A stretch of DNA of 24,426 nt, taken from JAWLFY01 sp964462125 (GTDB lineage: Bacteria; Planctomycetota; Planctomycetia; Pirellulales; Pirellulaceae). Positions 1-7,796 of this stretch are shown piece after piece. The notes under the pieces were generated by a model, which searched no databases, was not told the origin of the DNA, and was given only the letters and a program-made list of their open reading frames with translations. Every line of letters begins with the position of its first letter. Position 1 is the first letter of the stretch. Location of the stretch: positions 1 to 24,426 of the forward strand of contig CAYWXT010000062.1 in assembly GCA_964462125.1 (NCBI GenBank), in the 5' to 3' direction. The position numbers and the translations under genes were made by a program.

Positions 1-47
1 AGTTCGTCTCGGCTGAGATTTTCGGCGCTGTTGTCGGATCCGCTCAT
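1..47 (-). CDS. N-terminal start of a divergent minus-strand gene (partial, truncated by window edge)
   Basis: An ATG at 47 reading leftward opens a frame starting MSGSDNSAENLSRDE that runs off the window edge without a stop. The polar, Ser/Asp/Glu-rich start is typical of a cytoplasmic protein. Only 15 codons are visible, so no family can be named. It would be divergent from the sulfatase at 176, leaving 128 bases between the two starts for promoters. The Shine-Dalgarno upstream of it is weak. The start call is an inference from reading-frame content and could be chance. Confidence 0.35.
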   Translation of the reverse strand, partial: MSGSDNSAENLSRDE

Positions 48-175
48 GAAGAGCGATTACCAAACCCAGCGGCCTCGCGGCAAACCCGGTTTCACAAAAT
101 GGACAGCTACCTAGTAACCCCTAAGTGGACGGACCACTAGCCGCCCCCCCCTTATTTGAAAAATAAGGAATATTC

Positions 176-1651
176 ATGTCTGACTTGATCCGCCTGTTCA
201 TCGTGGCCACGCTGCTCGCGGGCCTATTCACTGCTCCCGTGTTGACTGCCCATGCGGCGGACCGCCCCAACATTGTGTTGCTCGAGTCGGACGATCACCA
301 TCCCGACGTTCTCGGCTGCATGGGGAGCCAAGTGAAGACGCCGCACATTGACCGGCTGGCGGCTCGTGGGGCGCTGTTTCGCAACAATGTCTGCCCCGGC
401 ACGCAGTGCGCCCCGAGCCGCAACGCCCTCCTGACCGCCTCGTATCCGCACAACACGGGCGTCTATCACAATCGGGACGGCAGCATGGCCGAGGAGGTCT
501 GGACATTTCCCGCCGCACTGAAGCGTGCCGGATATGCCACCTCGATGGTAGGCAAGCACCACTTTAAACCGCATGGCTCGACGCGGTCCCAGGACCGCAC
601 ACCGGAGGACTCGCTCCGAGATTTCCAATCGCTGGGCTTTGACTCCGTCGACGCCATGGCCGGCAAGGTCGTCGCGGCGACTGGGAAGATGCCGCCTGGA
701 GCCGATCCGTACCGCGATCATCTTCGCGAGCAAGGTCTGCTGGAGAAGCTGGAAGCCGACTATCGCGAGAACCGACAGGGCCGCTTCTCCGCACATGCCT
801 CGGTGCTTCCCGAGGAGCACCACCACGACACCTACATCGCTACGCGGGCGATTCGGTTCCTTGAGGAGTACGAGCGGGACCGGCCATTCTTCTTGTGGGT
901 TGATTTCGTTGCGCCGCACCCGCCCGCCGATCCGCCGCAGCCATATCACTCGATGTACAATCCGGCCGACATGCGCGGCCCGATCCACAAACCCGATGCG
1001 GTCATTCGCGGTCCTCTGCGGCACGCCAGCATCGAGGAGCTCAAAAAATTCCGCGCGAGCTATTACGCGATGGTCACCCATCTGGACGCGCAGATCGGTC
1101 GCATCGTCGAGGCGCTGCGGGCCACCGGGCAACTCGAGAATACGCTGATCGTCCTTACTGGCGATCAAGGCTCGATGCTGGGAGATCTGGGACTCTGGGG
1201 CAAAGGGCAGTTCTATCGCGGCTCGCTCAACTCGCCGTTGGTGATTGCCGGTCCGGGAGTAAAGCCGGGGACGGTCGTCGACAGGCCGGTGGAGCTGACC
1301 GACCTGCCGCCGACGTTCCTGAACCTTGCCGGCGCTTCGCCGGACGATCTGGAACGCTGCTATGGCGAGAGCTTGTTGCCGCTGCTGACCGGCCGGGGCG
1401 AATACCGCCGCCGCTACGCTTTCGCAGAACTGCACGACGAAAAGATGGTTTTTGACGGCCGCTACAAATACGTTCAGGCCGACGAGCCGATGATGTTGGA
1501 TCTGAAGGAGGACCCGCAGGAGTTGAGCAATGTCATCGGAAAGCATCCGGAGGTCGAGGCGAGATTGAAGCGGACACTGGCCGAGTGGCTGGAGGCGACT
1601 CCGCCGGTGCGCCCGCCGAATCCTCGCCAGCGGCCGAACCGCAATCGCTGA
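176..1651 (+). CDS. Secreted sulfatase (type I, formylglycine-dependent)
   Basis: A 491-residue sulfatase, expected to hydrolyse sulfate esters of glycans outside the cytoplasm. Residues 1-28 form a signal peptide (hydrophobic 7-24, ending AHAA). RPNIVLLESDD at 30-40 is the N-terminal metal-binding strand; the Asp pair at 39-40 should bind Ca, although most relatives have TDDQ here instead of SDDHH. C78-A-P-S-R82 is the formylglycine maturation motif, so the catalytic cysteine is present. LTGDQGSMLGDLGLWGKG near residue 330 supplies the second metal and substrate-lysine region. The start is supported by AGGA about 10 bases upstream. The length is normal for the family and the gene looks intact. 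The sulfated substrate cannot be told from sequence alone. A second, broken sulfatase follows at 1823, which suggests a former sulfatase cluster. Confidence 0.93.
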   Translation: MSDLIRLFIVATLLAGLFTAPVLTAHAADRPNIVLLESDDHHPDVLGCMGSQVKTPHIDRLAARGALFRNNVCPGTQCAPSRNALLTASYPHNTGVYHNRDGSMAEEVWTFPAALKRAGYATSMVGKHHFKPHGSTRSQDRTPEDSLRDFQSLGFDSVDAMAGKVVAATGKMPPGADPYRDHLREQGLLEKLEADYRENRQGRFSAHASVLPEEHHHDTYIATRAIRFLEEYERDRPFFLWVDFVAPHPPADPPQPYHSMYNPADMRGPIHKPDAVIRGPLRHASIEELKKFRASYYAMVTHLDAQIGRIVEALRATGQLENTLIVLTGDQGSMLGDLGLWGKGQFYRGSLNSPLVIAGPGVKPGTVVDRPVELTDLPPTFLNLAGASPDDLERCYGESLLPLLTGRGEYRRRYAFAELHDEKMVFDGRYKYVQADEPMMLDLKEDPQELSNVIGKHPEVEARLKRTLAEWLEATPPVRPPNPRQRPNRNR

Positions 1652-1822
1652 GCGGGCCGCCCACCGCACGTGCTTCGGCCCCGGGCATAGAGACGGAGGC
1701 CTGGCAGAGGAGTCGCGGCAGGCCAGCTATTTCACTGGCGAAGGCGCTCAGTTATCGGAGACGCCTGTTCGAGAACCGATTCGCCTTTCGTATCTAGCCC
1801 CGCTCAGGAGTTACTCGAGACG

Positions 1823-2712
1823 ATGCCTATTCAGCTACGGCCACTGGTGGCCATGGCCGCTTGTGCGGTAACGCTCGCTAGTCTGGTCGAGTTGCCCTCT
1901 ATCCGGGCTGCCGAACCGGAGGTGGAGCGACCCAATATCCTATTCGCTATCGCCGATGATTGGGGGTTGCACGCAGGGGCCTATGGAACGCCTTGCGGCC
2001 AAACGCCCAACTTCGACCGCATCGCGCGGGAAGGAGTTCTTTTCACCAACGCCTACACACCGATGGCCAAATGCGCTCCGTCTCGCGCGATCGTGCTGAC
2101 CGGACGACACCTCTGGCAGAATGAAGAAGCGGGTAATCACATGGCTTATTTTCCCGCCAAATTGAAGAGCTGGCCGGAAGTGCTGATGGAGCACCGCTGG
2201 CACATGGGGATCACGGGAAAAGGTTGGGGGCCGGGTATCGCCAACGACGCCAAAGGCCAACCACGCAAAGTCACTGGCCAGCCGTTCAATCGGCAGACAG
2301 CCCCGCCGCCGGCCAAAGCCATGTCGAACACCACAATTACCAACCTTCGCGGTGGCCGGCGGGCAATCCCGAAACGGGCTATCTCGACACCGACGGGAGT
2401 CCCACCAAATCGCTTATTCTGAAGCTGGGACGGGAGAGCCGTGACAACGAGTACTGACAACTCAATTTTGGCCTCCGCCCAGCCGACGAACTGTACGATT
2501 TGACCGACGACCCGGACTGCGTTCGCAATCTGGCTCGTGACCCCGATTATGCTGATCTGGTCGCAGCTCTGCGGAAGCGGATGGAGAGTCTCTTGGAGGC
2601 CCAAGGGGACCCACGCATGTTGGGGCAGGGGCACATTTTTGATCAATATGAGCCGACTCGCGGCACCGGTTTCTACGAAAAATTCATGAGCGGCAAGCCG
2701 GTCAACGCGGGA
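1823..2712 (+). pseudogene. Decayed sulfatase, N-sulfoglucosamine sulfohydrolase-like
   Basis: The first part (from ATG 1823) reads as a secreted sulfatase: signal peptide, RPNILFAIADDWG metal-binding strand, and the formylglycine motif C84-A-P-S-R88 followed by LTGRHLWQNEEAGNH and GKGWGPG, a pattern typical of heparan N-sulfatase-like enzymes. Homology stops at about base 2325. It resumes in the +2 frame at about 2345 with PAGNPETGYLDTDGSPTKS, which belongs near the C-terminus of such proteins, so roughly 200 residues of the core are missing. In that frame a TGA at 2455-2457 sits where a Trp codon is expected (EY-stop-QLNFGLRPADELYDL). The tail can be followed to GKPVNAG at 2712, after which the sequence is unrelated. 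Three independent lesions (internal deletion with frameshift, nonsense codon, lost C-terminus) make a functional product very unlikely. Confidence 0.85.
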
Positions 2713-3119
2713 CAGTGCATTTCTCGGGGCACGCGCGAGAGGCTTTTCGAAAGCTGCTCAAACAACGTGAGCATTTCGGTGAGTGAGAAAAACGGCAGTT
2801 CAGGGTCAGAGCATTTCCGGGGGCGCAAAACCCGGATCTGAAGCGGGCCTGGGAGAGATGGGAGGCCTGCGCTGCCTGGGAAGCCCGGTTTCGTTTCAAT
2901 CGTTCCGCTGGCCGCCCCTCCAGGGACAACGAGTGGTCTTTGGCTGACGGTGGCCAACGGATGCTCACCCACGCCGACCCAAAGCTTGGAACTCGCCCAC
3001 GAAAATGCACTGCCCTCGTTCGGCCCGAACCACCCAAGCCGCACACCGTAACCTCGGGGAACATTGCTGATACACTCTCGTGGAGCTTCCCACAAACGTA
3101 AGACCGTAGGAGAACGACC
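2713..3119 (+). other. Gene-free stretch with possible gene debris
   Basis: No credible gene. At 2715-2786 one frame reads VHFSGHAREAFRKLLKQREH followed by FGE and a stop. This is coding-like but only 23 residues, and may be the tail of another decayed gene joined to the broken sulfatase. The remainder has only shadow frames. The sequence just before 3120 (GTAGGAGAACGACC) contains AGGAG, the ribosome binding site of the next gene. Confidence 0.5.
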
Positions 3120-4409
3120 ATGCGATTTGCCGCCATCATGTTGTCAGGGCTGTTTTTCGTCGGGGACGTTACGTCTCAAGAGCGGAGCCCGCAACGTTCT
3201 GCCCGATTCCAACAGATTTTCACGGTTCCCGGCGTCGAGTTCACCGAAGAGCAACGGGCCAAGGTCGAAGAGTTCCGAAAGAAGTACACGGCAAAGCTGA
3301 TCGACATTGCCGCACGACGAAACAAGATACATACTCCCGAACAACGCAAAGCTTCCCAAGCGGCACTTCAAGCCGCCAGGGACGCTGGCAAGCAAGGCCG
3401 CGAATTGCGAGAGGCCGCTGACGCTGCGGTCCAACTGTCTGACGAGCAGCGGCAGGAACTGGCGCAGATCCAGAAGGAGCAACGTGACCTTGCGGAGACA
3501 ATCCAAGGCGAGCTTCGGGAACTCCTTACTGCCGATCAGCGTCGCCAACTCAATCAGCGACGGGGTGCCCCACGTCAACGTCCGACGCACGCCAACGTCT
3601 CCTATGGTCCCCACGACCGTAACGTCATGGATGTTTGGCTGGCAAAGTCGGACAAACCCACGCCCATTCTCGTTTCCATCCACGGCGGTGGATTCCGAGG
3701 CGGCAACAAGAGCGTCGAGCCAAGTCTGCTTCGAGAATGTCTGGACTCCGGCATTTCCGTCGTAGCGATCACGTACCGGCTGTCGGACCAGGCAATCGCC
3801 CCGGCGCAACACCTCGATTCGGCACGGGCCATCCAGTTCATTCGCCACAACGCCCCGCAGTGGAACGTCGATCCCAGCCGAATTGCGGCCACAGGCGGCT
3901 CAGCCGGTGCCGGTATCTCGTTGTGGCTTGGGTTTCACGACGATCTGGCCGATCCCGACAATGATGACCCCGTACAGCGGCAATCCACCCGGCTGACCTG
4001 CATGTCCGTCTACAACGGACAAACGTCCTACGATCCCCGCTTCATTCGTGACCTGTTCCCCGGCACCGGCACGTACAAGCACCCAGCCTTGGCGCAGTTG
4101 TATGCCGTGGATCTGAACAAGCTGGACGACCTGCCGGAAGAAAAGTACCAACTGTTCGAGCAAATCTCGGCCATCAACTATTTGACGCAGGACGATGTGC
4201 CAGCCCAACTCAACTATGCCAGTCAAATGGACACGCCGATCAGCAGTCAAGGCGTAGGCATCCATCACCCAAAGTTCGCCCAAGCGTTAAAGCAAAAGAT
4301 GGACAAGCTCGGCATCGAATGTCAGATTCACACAGGCGTTCGGCGAGGCGATGACGAATCGACGAAACTGACAATGGAGTTTGTAAAAAAGCATTTCGGA
4401 ATGGAGTAA
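3120..4409 (+). CDS. Secreted alpha/beta-hydrolase (carboxylesterase-like) with LTxxQ-type helical N-terminal region
   Basis: A 429-residue protein. Residues 1-20 look like a signal peptide. Residues about 38-150 are charged and helical, with FTEEQ (41-45), LSDEQRQEL (about 106) and LTADQRRQL (about 136), resembling the LTxxQ repeats of Spy/CpxP-like periplasmic proteins. The rest is an esterase/lipase-type hydrolase: HGGGFRGG at 188-195 is the oxyanion-hole motif and GGSAG at 259-263 carries the nucleophile Ser261. A His pair at 382-383 (GIHHPKF) lies where the catalytic His might be, with Asp373 as a candidate acid; the end of the fold is less canonical. The likely role is hydrolysis of an ester in the periplasm, for example deacetylation of a polysaccharide; the substrate is unknown. 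AGGAG 8 bases upstream supports the start. It lies downstream of the sulfatases, consistent with polysaccharide breakdown. Confidence 0.85.
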   Translation: MRFAAIMLSGLFFVGDVTSQERSPQRSARFQQIFTVPGVEFTEEQRAKVEEFRKKYTAKLIDIAARRNKIHTPEQRKASQAALQAARDAGKQGRELREAADAAVQLSDEQRQELAQIQKEQRDLAETIQGELRELLTADQRRQLNQRRGAPRQRPTHANVSYGPHDRNVMDVWLAKSDKPTPILVSIHGGGFRGGNKSVEPSLLRECLDSGISVVAITYRLSDQAIAPAQHLDSARAIQFIRHNAPQWNVDPSRIAATGGSAGAGISLWLGFHDDLADPDNDDPVQRQSTRLTCMSVYNGQTSYDPRFIRDLFPGTGTYKHPALAQLYAVDLNKLDDLPEEKYQLFEQISAINYLTQDDVPAQLNYASQMDTPISSQGVGIHHPKFAQALKQKMDKLGIECQIHTGVRRGDDESTKLTMEFVKKHFGME

Positions 4410-5385
4410 GCATCCCTTCCGTGTAAAAAGGGGTCAGCAACGGTCTTGACTTTGGTCAACAGCTGATTCAAAAAGTATTTTTTGAATTCCGTTTTGTGGG
4501 CCCGTTCCCGATAGGGGCCAGCCCTTTGGTTTACCCACATTCTTTTGCTGTTTTCATCGCTGCAACACCAGCGACCATCGCTTGAAGGTCGCCCCACCCT
4601 TTCCAGTCGGGGTGACAGGACAGCTATAGAATTTTTCGCACCAATTCCCTCGTCGAGCCGAGAGCTTTAGACGTTATGTGTAAAGCACTTACGCCTCAAT
4701 GCAATTGAGTCCGCTGACGAAACGCTGCTGATGACCGAAACCCTGACCTGGGTGGGGTGTTCCTGATAATTCTGAAACTCCCCGCTGGCCGGCGCGCGAC
4801 GCTTGATTTCCTCGAACGACTGGCGGGCTTCGACGCGCCGTTGTATATCCCCAACACCGACGACCAGACCAGCCGGCGATTTCCGTATCTGCCCAACGCG
4901 AACTTGCCGCAGTGGCCCCGAGGGACCCAGGTCGCTTTGGTGCGACGGGCCATGCTGCGTCTCTGAAACCATTCCTGGGCTACCGCACTGTGGCTAGCGG
5001 TGACGCCACGCCAGACATGGTCGCCTGGAACTGCGAAGGAAGTGCGGCGTAGGTGGATCCACGCCGAAGGCCATCGACTCGGTAATGCTCGGGCATCAGA
5101 CTGCATCCGGGTCGTTCGGAAAGACGACAGTTCCGTCGCGGGCGTTTGTCTGCCGCGGCTCGGCGATGCCGCGACCGTTGGTGCTGTTGTTGACACCACC
5201 GCAAGCGACCGCCGAGGGATCCGGTGTCCGACCGTTTGCCTATGTCATTGGGGCAGGCAGTTGAATACTCGGCGGTGAAGCTGACCGACGCGAGCCAGGG
5301 CACCGAAGGCCGGAGGGGCCACCGAACATTAGCAGCCCCTTTCGGCGGTGGAATGCAACCACGAACCAACCGAGGAACCGAGACG
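4410..5385. other. Long gene-poor stretch with coding-like debris
   Basis: Almost 1 kb with no intact gene. A short inverted repeat TTGAC-TTTG-GTCAA lies at 4446-4459, just after AAAAAGGGGTCAGCAACGG. At 4729-4966 two frames together read coding-like: MTETLTWVG from 4732, then after a frame change FLIILKLPAGRRATLDFLER and onward to PNANLPQWPRGTQVALVRRA near 4950. This looks like the end of a frameshifted protein gene, but I cannot name a family. The stretch 4975-5280 has open frames on both strands without recognisable motifs. I regard the region as eroded sequence at the edge of an accessory island. Confidence 0.45.
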
Positions 5386-5671
5386 ATGACCAAGCGAATG
5401 AACGCCGTTACCGGACCCATCGTTGACGGCGCCGTTTACGCCGCCCCGCAACTAGCCGAGATCCTGGGCAAGTCTGAGCGAGCCATGAAGGATTCCATTC
5501 GGGCCAACGTCACGTATGCCGAACCGATGGAGGGGATGCTTAGTGGTGAGTGGGTTCGATTTCCGACTTGCAATCGAACGGCTGAGCGACTTCGACACGC
5601 CGGAAAAGAAGGAACTGCGGATGAGGAAATCGGGAGCCGCGACGAAGCGGAGGCGAGCCGAGGGCGGGTGA
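5386..5671 (+). pseudogene. Small helix-turn-helix/excisionase-like protein, apparently frameshifted
   Basis: ATG 5386 (preceded by GAGGAACCGAGACG, a plausible ribosome binding site) starts MTKRMNAVTGPIVDGAVYAA, continuing through PQLAEILGKSERAMKDSIRA to YAEPMEG. The segment AAPQLAEILGKSERAMKDSIR resembles the first helices of a MerR/excisionase-type DNA-binding fold. After about 5535 this frame becomes low quality (arginine/cysteine-rich shadow), whereas the +1 frame reads LVVSGFDFRLAIERLSDFDT, then PEKKELRMRKSGAATKRRR, and stops at 5671. A single-base indel near 5530-5540 therefore seems to have split a gene of about 95 residues; alternatively a programmed frameshift, for which I see no slippery heptamer. 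The function is inferred only from helix pattern and size. An excisionase or small regulator would fit the island context. Confidence 0.45.
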
Positions 5672-5992
5672 GCACTCGCAATCCCTTTCGGCGTTTGTGG
5701 GGGGGTATATACCCACCCCTGTTCAGAAACGGCTTGGCCGGCTTGCCAAAATGGCAGTATTGGCGAGGGTGATACCCCGTCAAAATCGCTCGATTCTCCG
5801 CCAAGAGGCATGGGAGCAAACGTCGTTTACCCGTCAATTGGCAGCTGAGGTTGCCCCGTGCTTGATTTTTCCGTAGTTCCTGGCAAGTTATAGCATCCGA
5901 GCCAGCCGACTGAACTGGTCGTCTATCCTGTACGTAGCAGGGGCGATCGCGGTAATTTTGTTCGCTTCGCGATTTTCAGTGGAAGCCTCAGG
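5672..5992. other. Upstream region of the 5993 cassette, gene-free
   Basis: No credible gene. It contains a perfect 12-base palindrome GGGTATATACCC at 5703-5714 and an interrupted inverted repeat TGCCA-AAA-TGGCA at 5744-5756. These could be operators or a remnant of an end sequence, but nothing proves it. The promoter of the cassette starting at 5993 must lie here or further upstream; I cannot place clear -35/-10 boxes. Confidence 0.4.
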
Positions 5993-6613
5993 TTGACAAA
6001 AGATCAGGTCGAATTCGAATTCGAATCCGCGAACGCCATTGCTGTCGGGACGTTCAATATTCACATTTTCACTCCCCCATGGATCGAGCGGTGCGGACTT
6101 TCGGAAACCCCCGCCGCTTCAATGGGCCTGGAGTTTGCACTTTCCCGACCCGGATTCCGTGTTCGGCTGAAAGCAGAGGAGTCTTTGCTGACCATTGAGC
6201 CGAATAAAATCGAAGTTTCGACATTAAAGCGAGACACGGACTGCGGAAAGATTCTCGCTCGCATCCTCAAAAAACTGCCAGAGACCCCCATGTTGGCGGC
6301 TGGGGTAAACGTGGCTTTTAGCCGGACTCTTCGGAATGGCGAGTCGGTCCGGCAGTTGACTGGGCTTCCCGAGCAAGTGGCTGGCGAGGAAGTAGAAAGG
6401 CAAAGCATTGGATTGCGGTTTGCGATTACCGAGGCACGGAGCCAGTCCATCACACTGGAGAAAGCAGACAGGTTAATCAAGATGACAGGAAATGCCGAAC
6501 AGCGTGGCAACGAAGCCCGCGATTTGGCCGATTTCATTGAGCAATTCATGTCGCATGTTGAATCACTTCAAAACCTGATCAAAAACGCCTGGACCGTTGA
6601 AGTCCACAAATAG
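5993..6613 (+). CDS. Cassette protein A, conserved hypothetical, unknown function
   Basis: A 206-residue soluble protein without signal peptide or membrane segment. The start is TTG 5993: the frame is open back to a TAG at 5891 but contains no ATG or GTG with a better context, and the first internal ATG would remove 43 residues. Residues 6-25 alternate like beta strands, FTPPWI is at 26-31, and the C-terminal third (about 160-200) is amphipathic helix rich in Glu, Asn and Ala. I recognise the layout (early FxPxW motif, then a beta-rich body) as similar to hypothetical proteins I recall next to relatives of the following two genes, but cannot assign a fold or activity. It is first in a three-gene unit: 33 bases to the next gene, then 4 bases to the third, then a terminator. 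The A/T content seems higher than in the flanking core genes. Confidence 0.75.
   Translation: MTKDQVEFEFESANAIAVGTFNIHIFTPPWIERCGLSETPAASMGLEFALSRPGFRVRLKAEESLLTIEPNKIEVSTLKRDTDCGKILARILKKLPETPMLAAGVNVAFSRTLRNGESVRQLTGLPEQVAGEEVERQSIGLRFAITEARSQSITLEKADRLIKMTGNAEQRGNEARDLADFIEQFMSHVESLQNLIKNAWTVEVHK
6009..6024. repeat. 16-base perfect palindrome inside the start of cassette gene A
   Basis: TCGAATTCGAATTCGA reads identically on both strands. It lies 16 bases inside the coding region of cassette protein A, encoding part of EFEFES. It may simply reflect the repeated Glu-Phe codons, or act as an operator for autoregulation. Confidence 0.4.
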
Positions 6614-6646
6614 GCCCCTCCCCTCCCCCTTTGACACCCATCGACC

Positions 6647-7126
6647 ATGCCCATCACCGCAACTCCTGGGACCGCTAGTACCTCTTCGGAGTCCTCACCG
6701 AATAATCGCGACTCGTGGACCCAACCAAAGCGACTGTACGACCCAATAGCTGAAGCTCGCTTTTGGCAACGGATTGATGAACTGCGAAGCCTCAAGCCGA
6801 ATTGGGATCTTGAAGGCGCTGCCGCCCCAGACGAACGTTTGATTGATGACGTAAAGCAGTTTTGCCAGCGATCCGTTTCATACCCGGTACCCGAAGCGAA
6901 CCCCACTTGTGATGGCGGAGTTCAACTCGAGTGGCACATCGACAGCCGGACGCTTGAAATAGAGTTCGGACCGGAGGGACCACCGGCGTACATCTGTTGG
7001 GATCAGCGCGACCCGGATCTCGCTTGTGAGGGGGCAATCGAGTTCCCTGCGTCCAGCGGGCCGGGAGACGTGCGTCGATTTGAGGAGAAGGTCGAGGAAC
7101 TCCTCGCGTGGGTGCAGGGCGGGTAA
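6647..7126 (+). CDS. Cassette protein B, conserved hypothetical with LKPNWDLEGA and GGVQLEW motifs
   Basis: A 159-residue soluble protein. After a low-complexity Ser/Thr-rich start (1-22), a helix FWQRIDELRSLK leads into PNWDLEGAAAPDE (51-63), which matches the GWDGYGAxPP-type motif of small bacterial hypotheticals that I recall. A second helix follows, then DGGVQLEWHIDSRTLEIEF (89-107), a beta hairpin also characteristic of these proteins. The C-terminus is a helix ending VEELLAWVQGG. There are no catalytic residues I can recognise. The start ATG 6647 has no strong ribosome binding site, so it could be coupled to gene A 33 bases upstream. The next gene starts 4 bases after its stop, which strongly suggests one transcript. 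Whether it binds protein A or C is unknown; the tight linkage suggests it. Confidence 0.8.
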   Translation: MPITATPGTASTSSESSPNNRDSWTQPKRLYDPIAEARFWQRIDELRSLKPNWDLEGAAAPDERLIDDVKQFCQRSVSYPVPEANPTCDGGVQLEWHIDSRTLEIEFGPEGPPAYICWDQRDPDLACEGAIEFPASSGPGDVRRFEEKVEELLAWVQGG

Positions 7127-7130
7127 TTCT

Positions 7131-7535
7131 GTGTGCAACGAGGGCGCTGAACCCCGGCAATACGATACGCTGCTGTGGGTTGTGACCTCTTCCTCCTTCT
7201 GGAGCACCGACCGCTCTAACGTATCTTCTCAGAAGTACAAGAAAACAAAATTTTCGGCGTTCGTGGAGAGGCTGCAGGACGAGAATCAAACTCTCGAGTA
7301 CGCCGTTGAAAAGTGGGGTAACAGGCCGTACGGGATTGTTCGCTTTACTTACAAGGACGCAAAAGACTGTGGCTATCTGGCCCATTTCAAGCTAGAAGAT
7401 GGCAACAAGGCTCACGTGGATGTAACCCATGATTTGAGCGACGAGCGGTCGAAAGGGATGAGAGCACAGGCTCTCCTCCATCGCACGACTGTTGCGAGGC
7501 CATGGGGCCGGGCTGTTACACCACGAAGTTCCTGA
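7131..7535 (+). CDS. Cassette protein C, conserved hypothetical, unknown function
   Basis: A 134-residue product. GTG 7131 is chosen because it lies 4 bases after the stop of protein B, with the G-rich GGGCGGG just upstream; the frame also extends upstream inside gene B without a better start. The sequence has LLWVVTSSSFW, then SNVSSQKYKKTKFSAFVERL (residues about 27-47), a YGIVRFTYKDAKDCGY strand-turn region and KAHVDVTHDLSD near 100. The order (SS..xFK.., FSVxR-like strand, late HADI/HANV-like motif) is what I recall from small proteins encoded directly after GGVQLEW proteins. The last roughly 20 residues are Arg/Ala-rich. A strong terminator follows 48 bases after the stop, so this is the last gene of the unit. 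Confidence 0.7.
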   Translation: MCNEGAEPRQYDTLLWVVTSSSFWSTDRSNVSSQKYKKTKFSAFVERLQDENQTLEYAVEKWGNRPYGIVRFTYKDAKDCGYLAHFKLEDGNKAHVDVTHDLSDERSKGMRAQALLHRTTVARPWGRAVTPRSS

Positions 7536-7582
7536 CAGCCGCGAGCGACCCCAAAGCCCGAAAAACAGTTGACGACGACAAG

Positions 7583-7612
7583 ACGCCGTAGGAGTTCCTG
7601 CGGCGTTTTTTT
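7583..7612 (+). terminator. Strong rho-independent terminator of the cassette operon
   Basis: Stem ACGCCGTAGG (7583-7592) pairs with CCTGCGGCGT (7597-7606) over ten pairs with one U-G wobble. The loop is AGTT and a run of seven T follows (7606-7612). It lies 48 bases after protein C. On the minus strand the same hairpin is not followed by a T-run, so it serves the plus-strand operon mainly, but it separates the two convergent units. Confidence 0.9.
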
Positions 7613-7637
7613 GCTGGGCAGACGCTCGACACAAGAA

Positions 7638-7787
7638 TCACTTCGACTTCGGTGGGCGTGGAGGGGCCGGTGGTCGGGCAGGTGGCTGTTTTCCGAATTC
7701 ATGTTTTTTTGCAGGTCGATCAGGCTTCTGGGGTGGTCGTTGTGGAGGCTTGGAGCCCGGTTTCCGTTTTGGCTGCTCGCCCGACAT
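7638..7787 (-). CDS. Small proline-rich basic protein (49 aa)
   Basis: A 49-residue frame starting at ATG 7787: MSGEQPKRKPGSKPPQRPPQ, then KPDRPAKKHEFGKQPPARPP and APPRPPKSK. About 40 percent is proline and a quarter is Lys/Arg, so it should be disordered and possibly polyproline-II. There is no membrane segment. AGGTGA about 5-10 bases upstream is a good ribosome binding site. It starts 9 bases after the stop of the two-TM frame, so the two are likely co-transcribed. Its composition echoes the proline-rich small frame at 8043-8192, which suggests they belong together. The function is unknown; a nucleic-acid, membrane-surface or SH3-like-domain ligand role is possible but not shown. Confidence 0.7.
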   Translation of the reverse strand: MSGEQPKRKPGSKPPQRPPQKPDRPAKKHEFGKQPPARPPAPPRPPKSK

Positions 7788-7796
7788 TCTTTTCAC

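Noticed and set aside
224..1669. Long open frame (481 codons) on the minus strand across the intact sulfatase
   Set aside because: Arg-rich shadow of a high-GC gene; the plus-strand frame has signal peptide and sulfatase motifs.
4425..4459. AAAAAGGGGTCAGCAACGG plus TTGAC-TTTG-GTCAA as an end of a REP-associated transposase element
   Set aside because: It reminds me of such ends, but there is no transposase and only one copy in the window; too weak to annotate.
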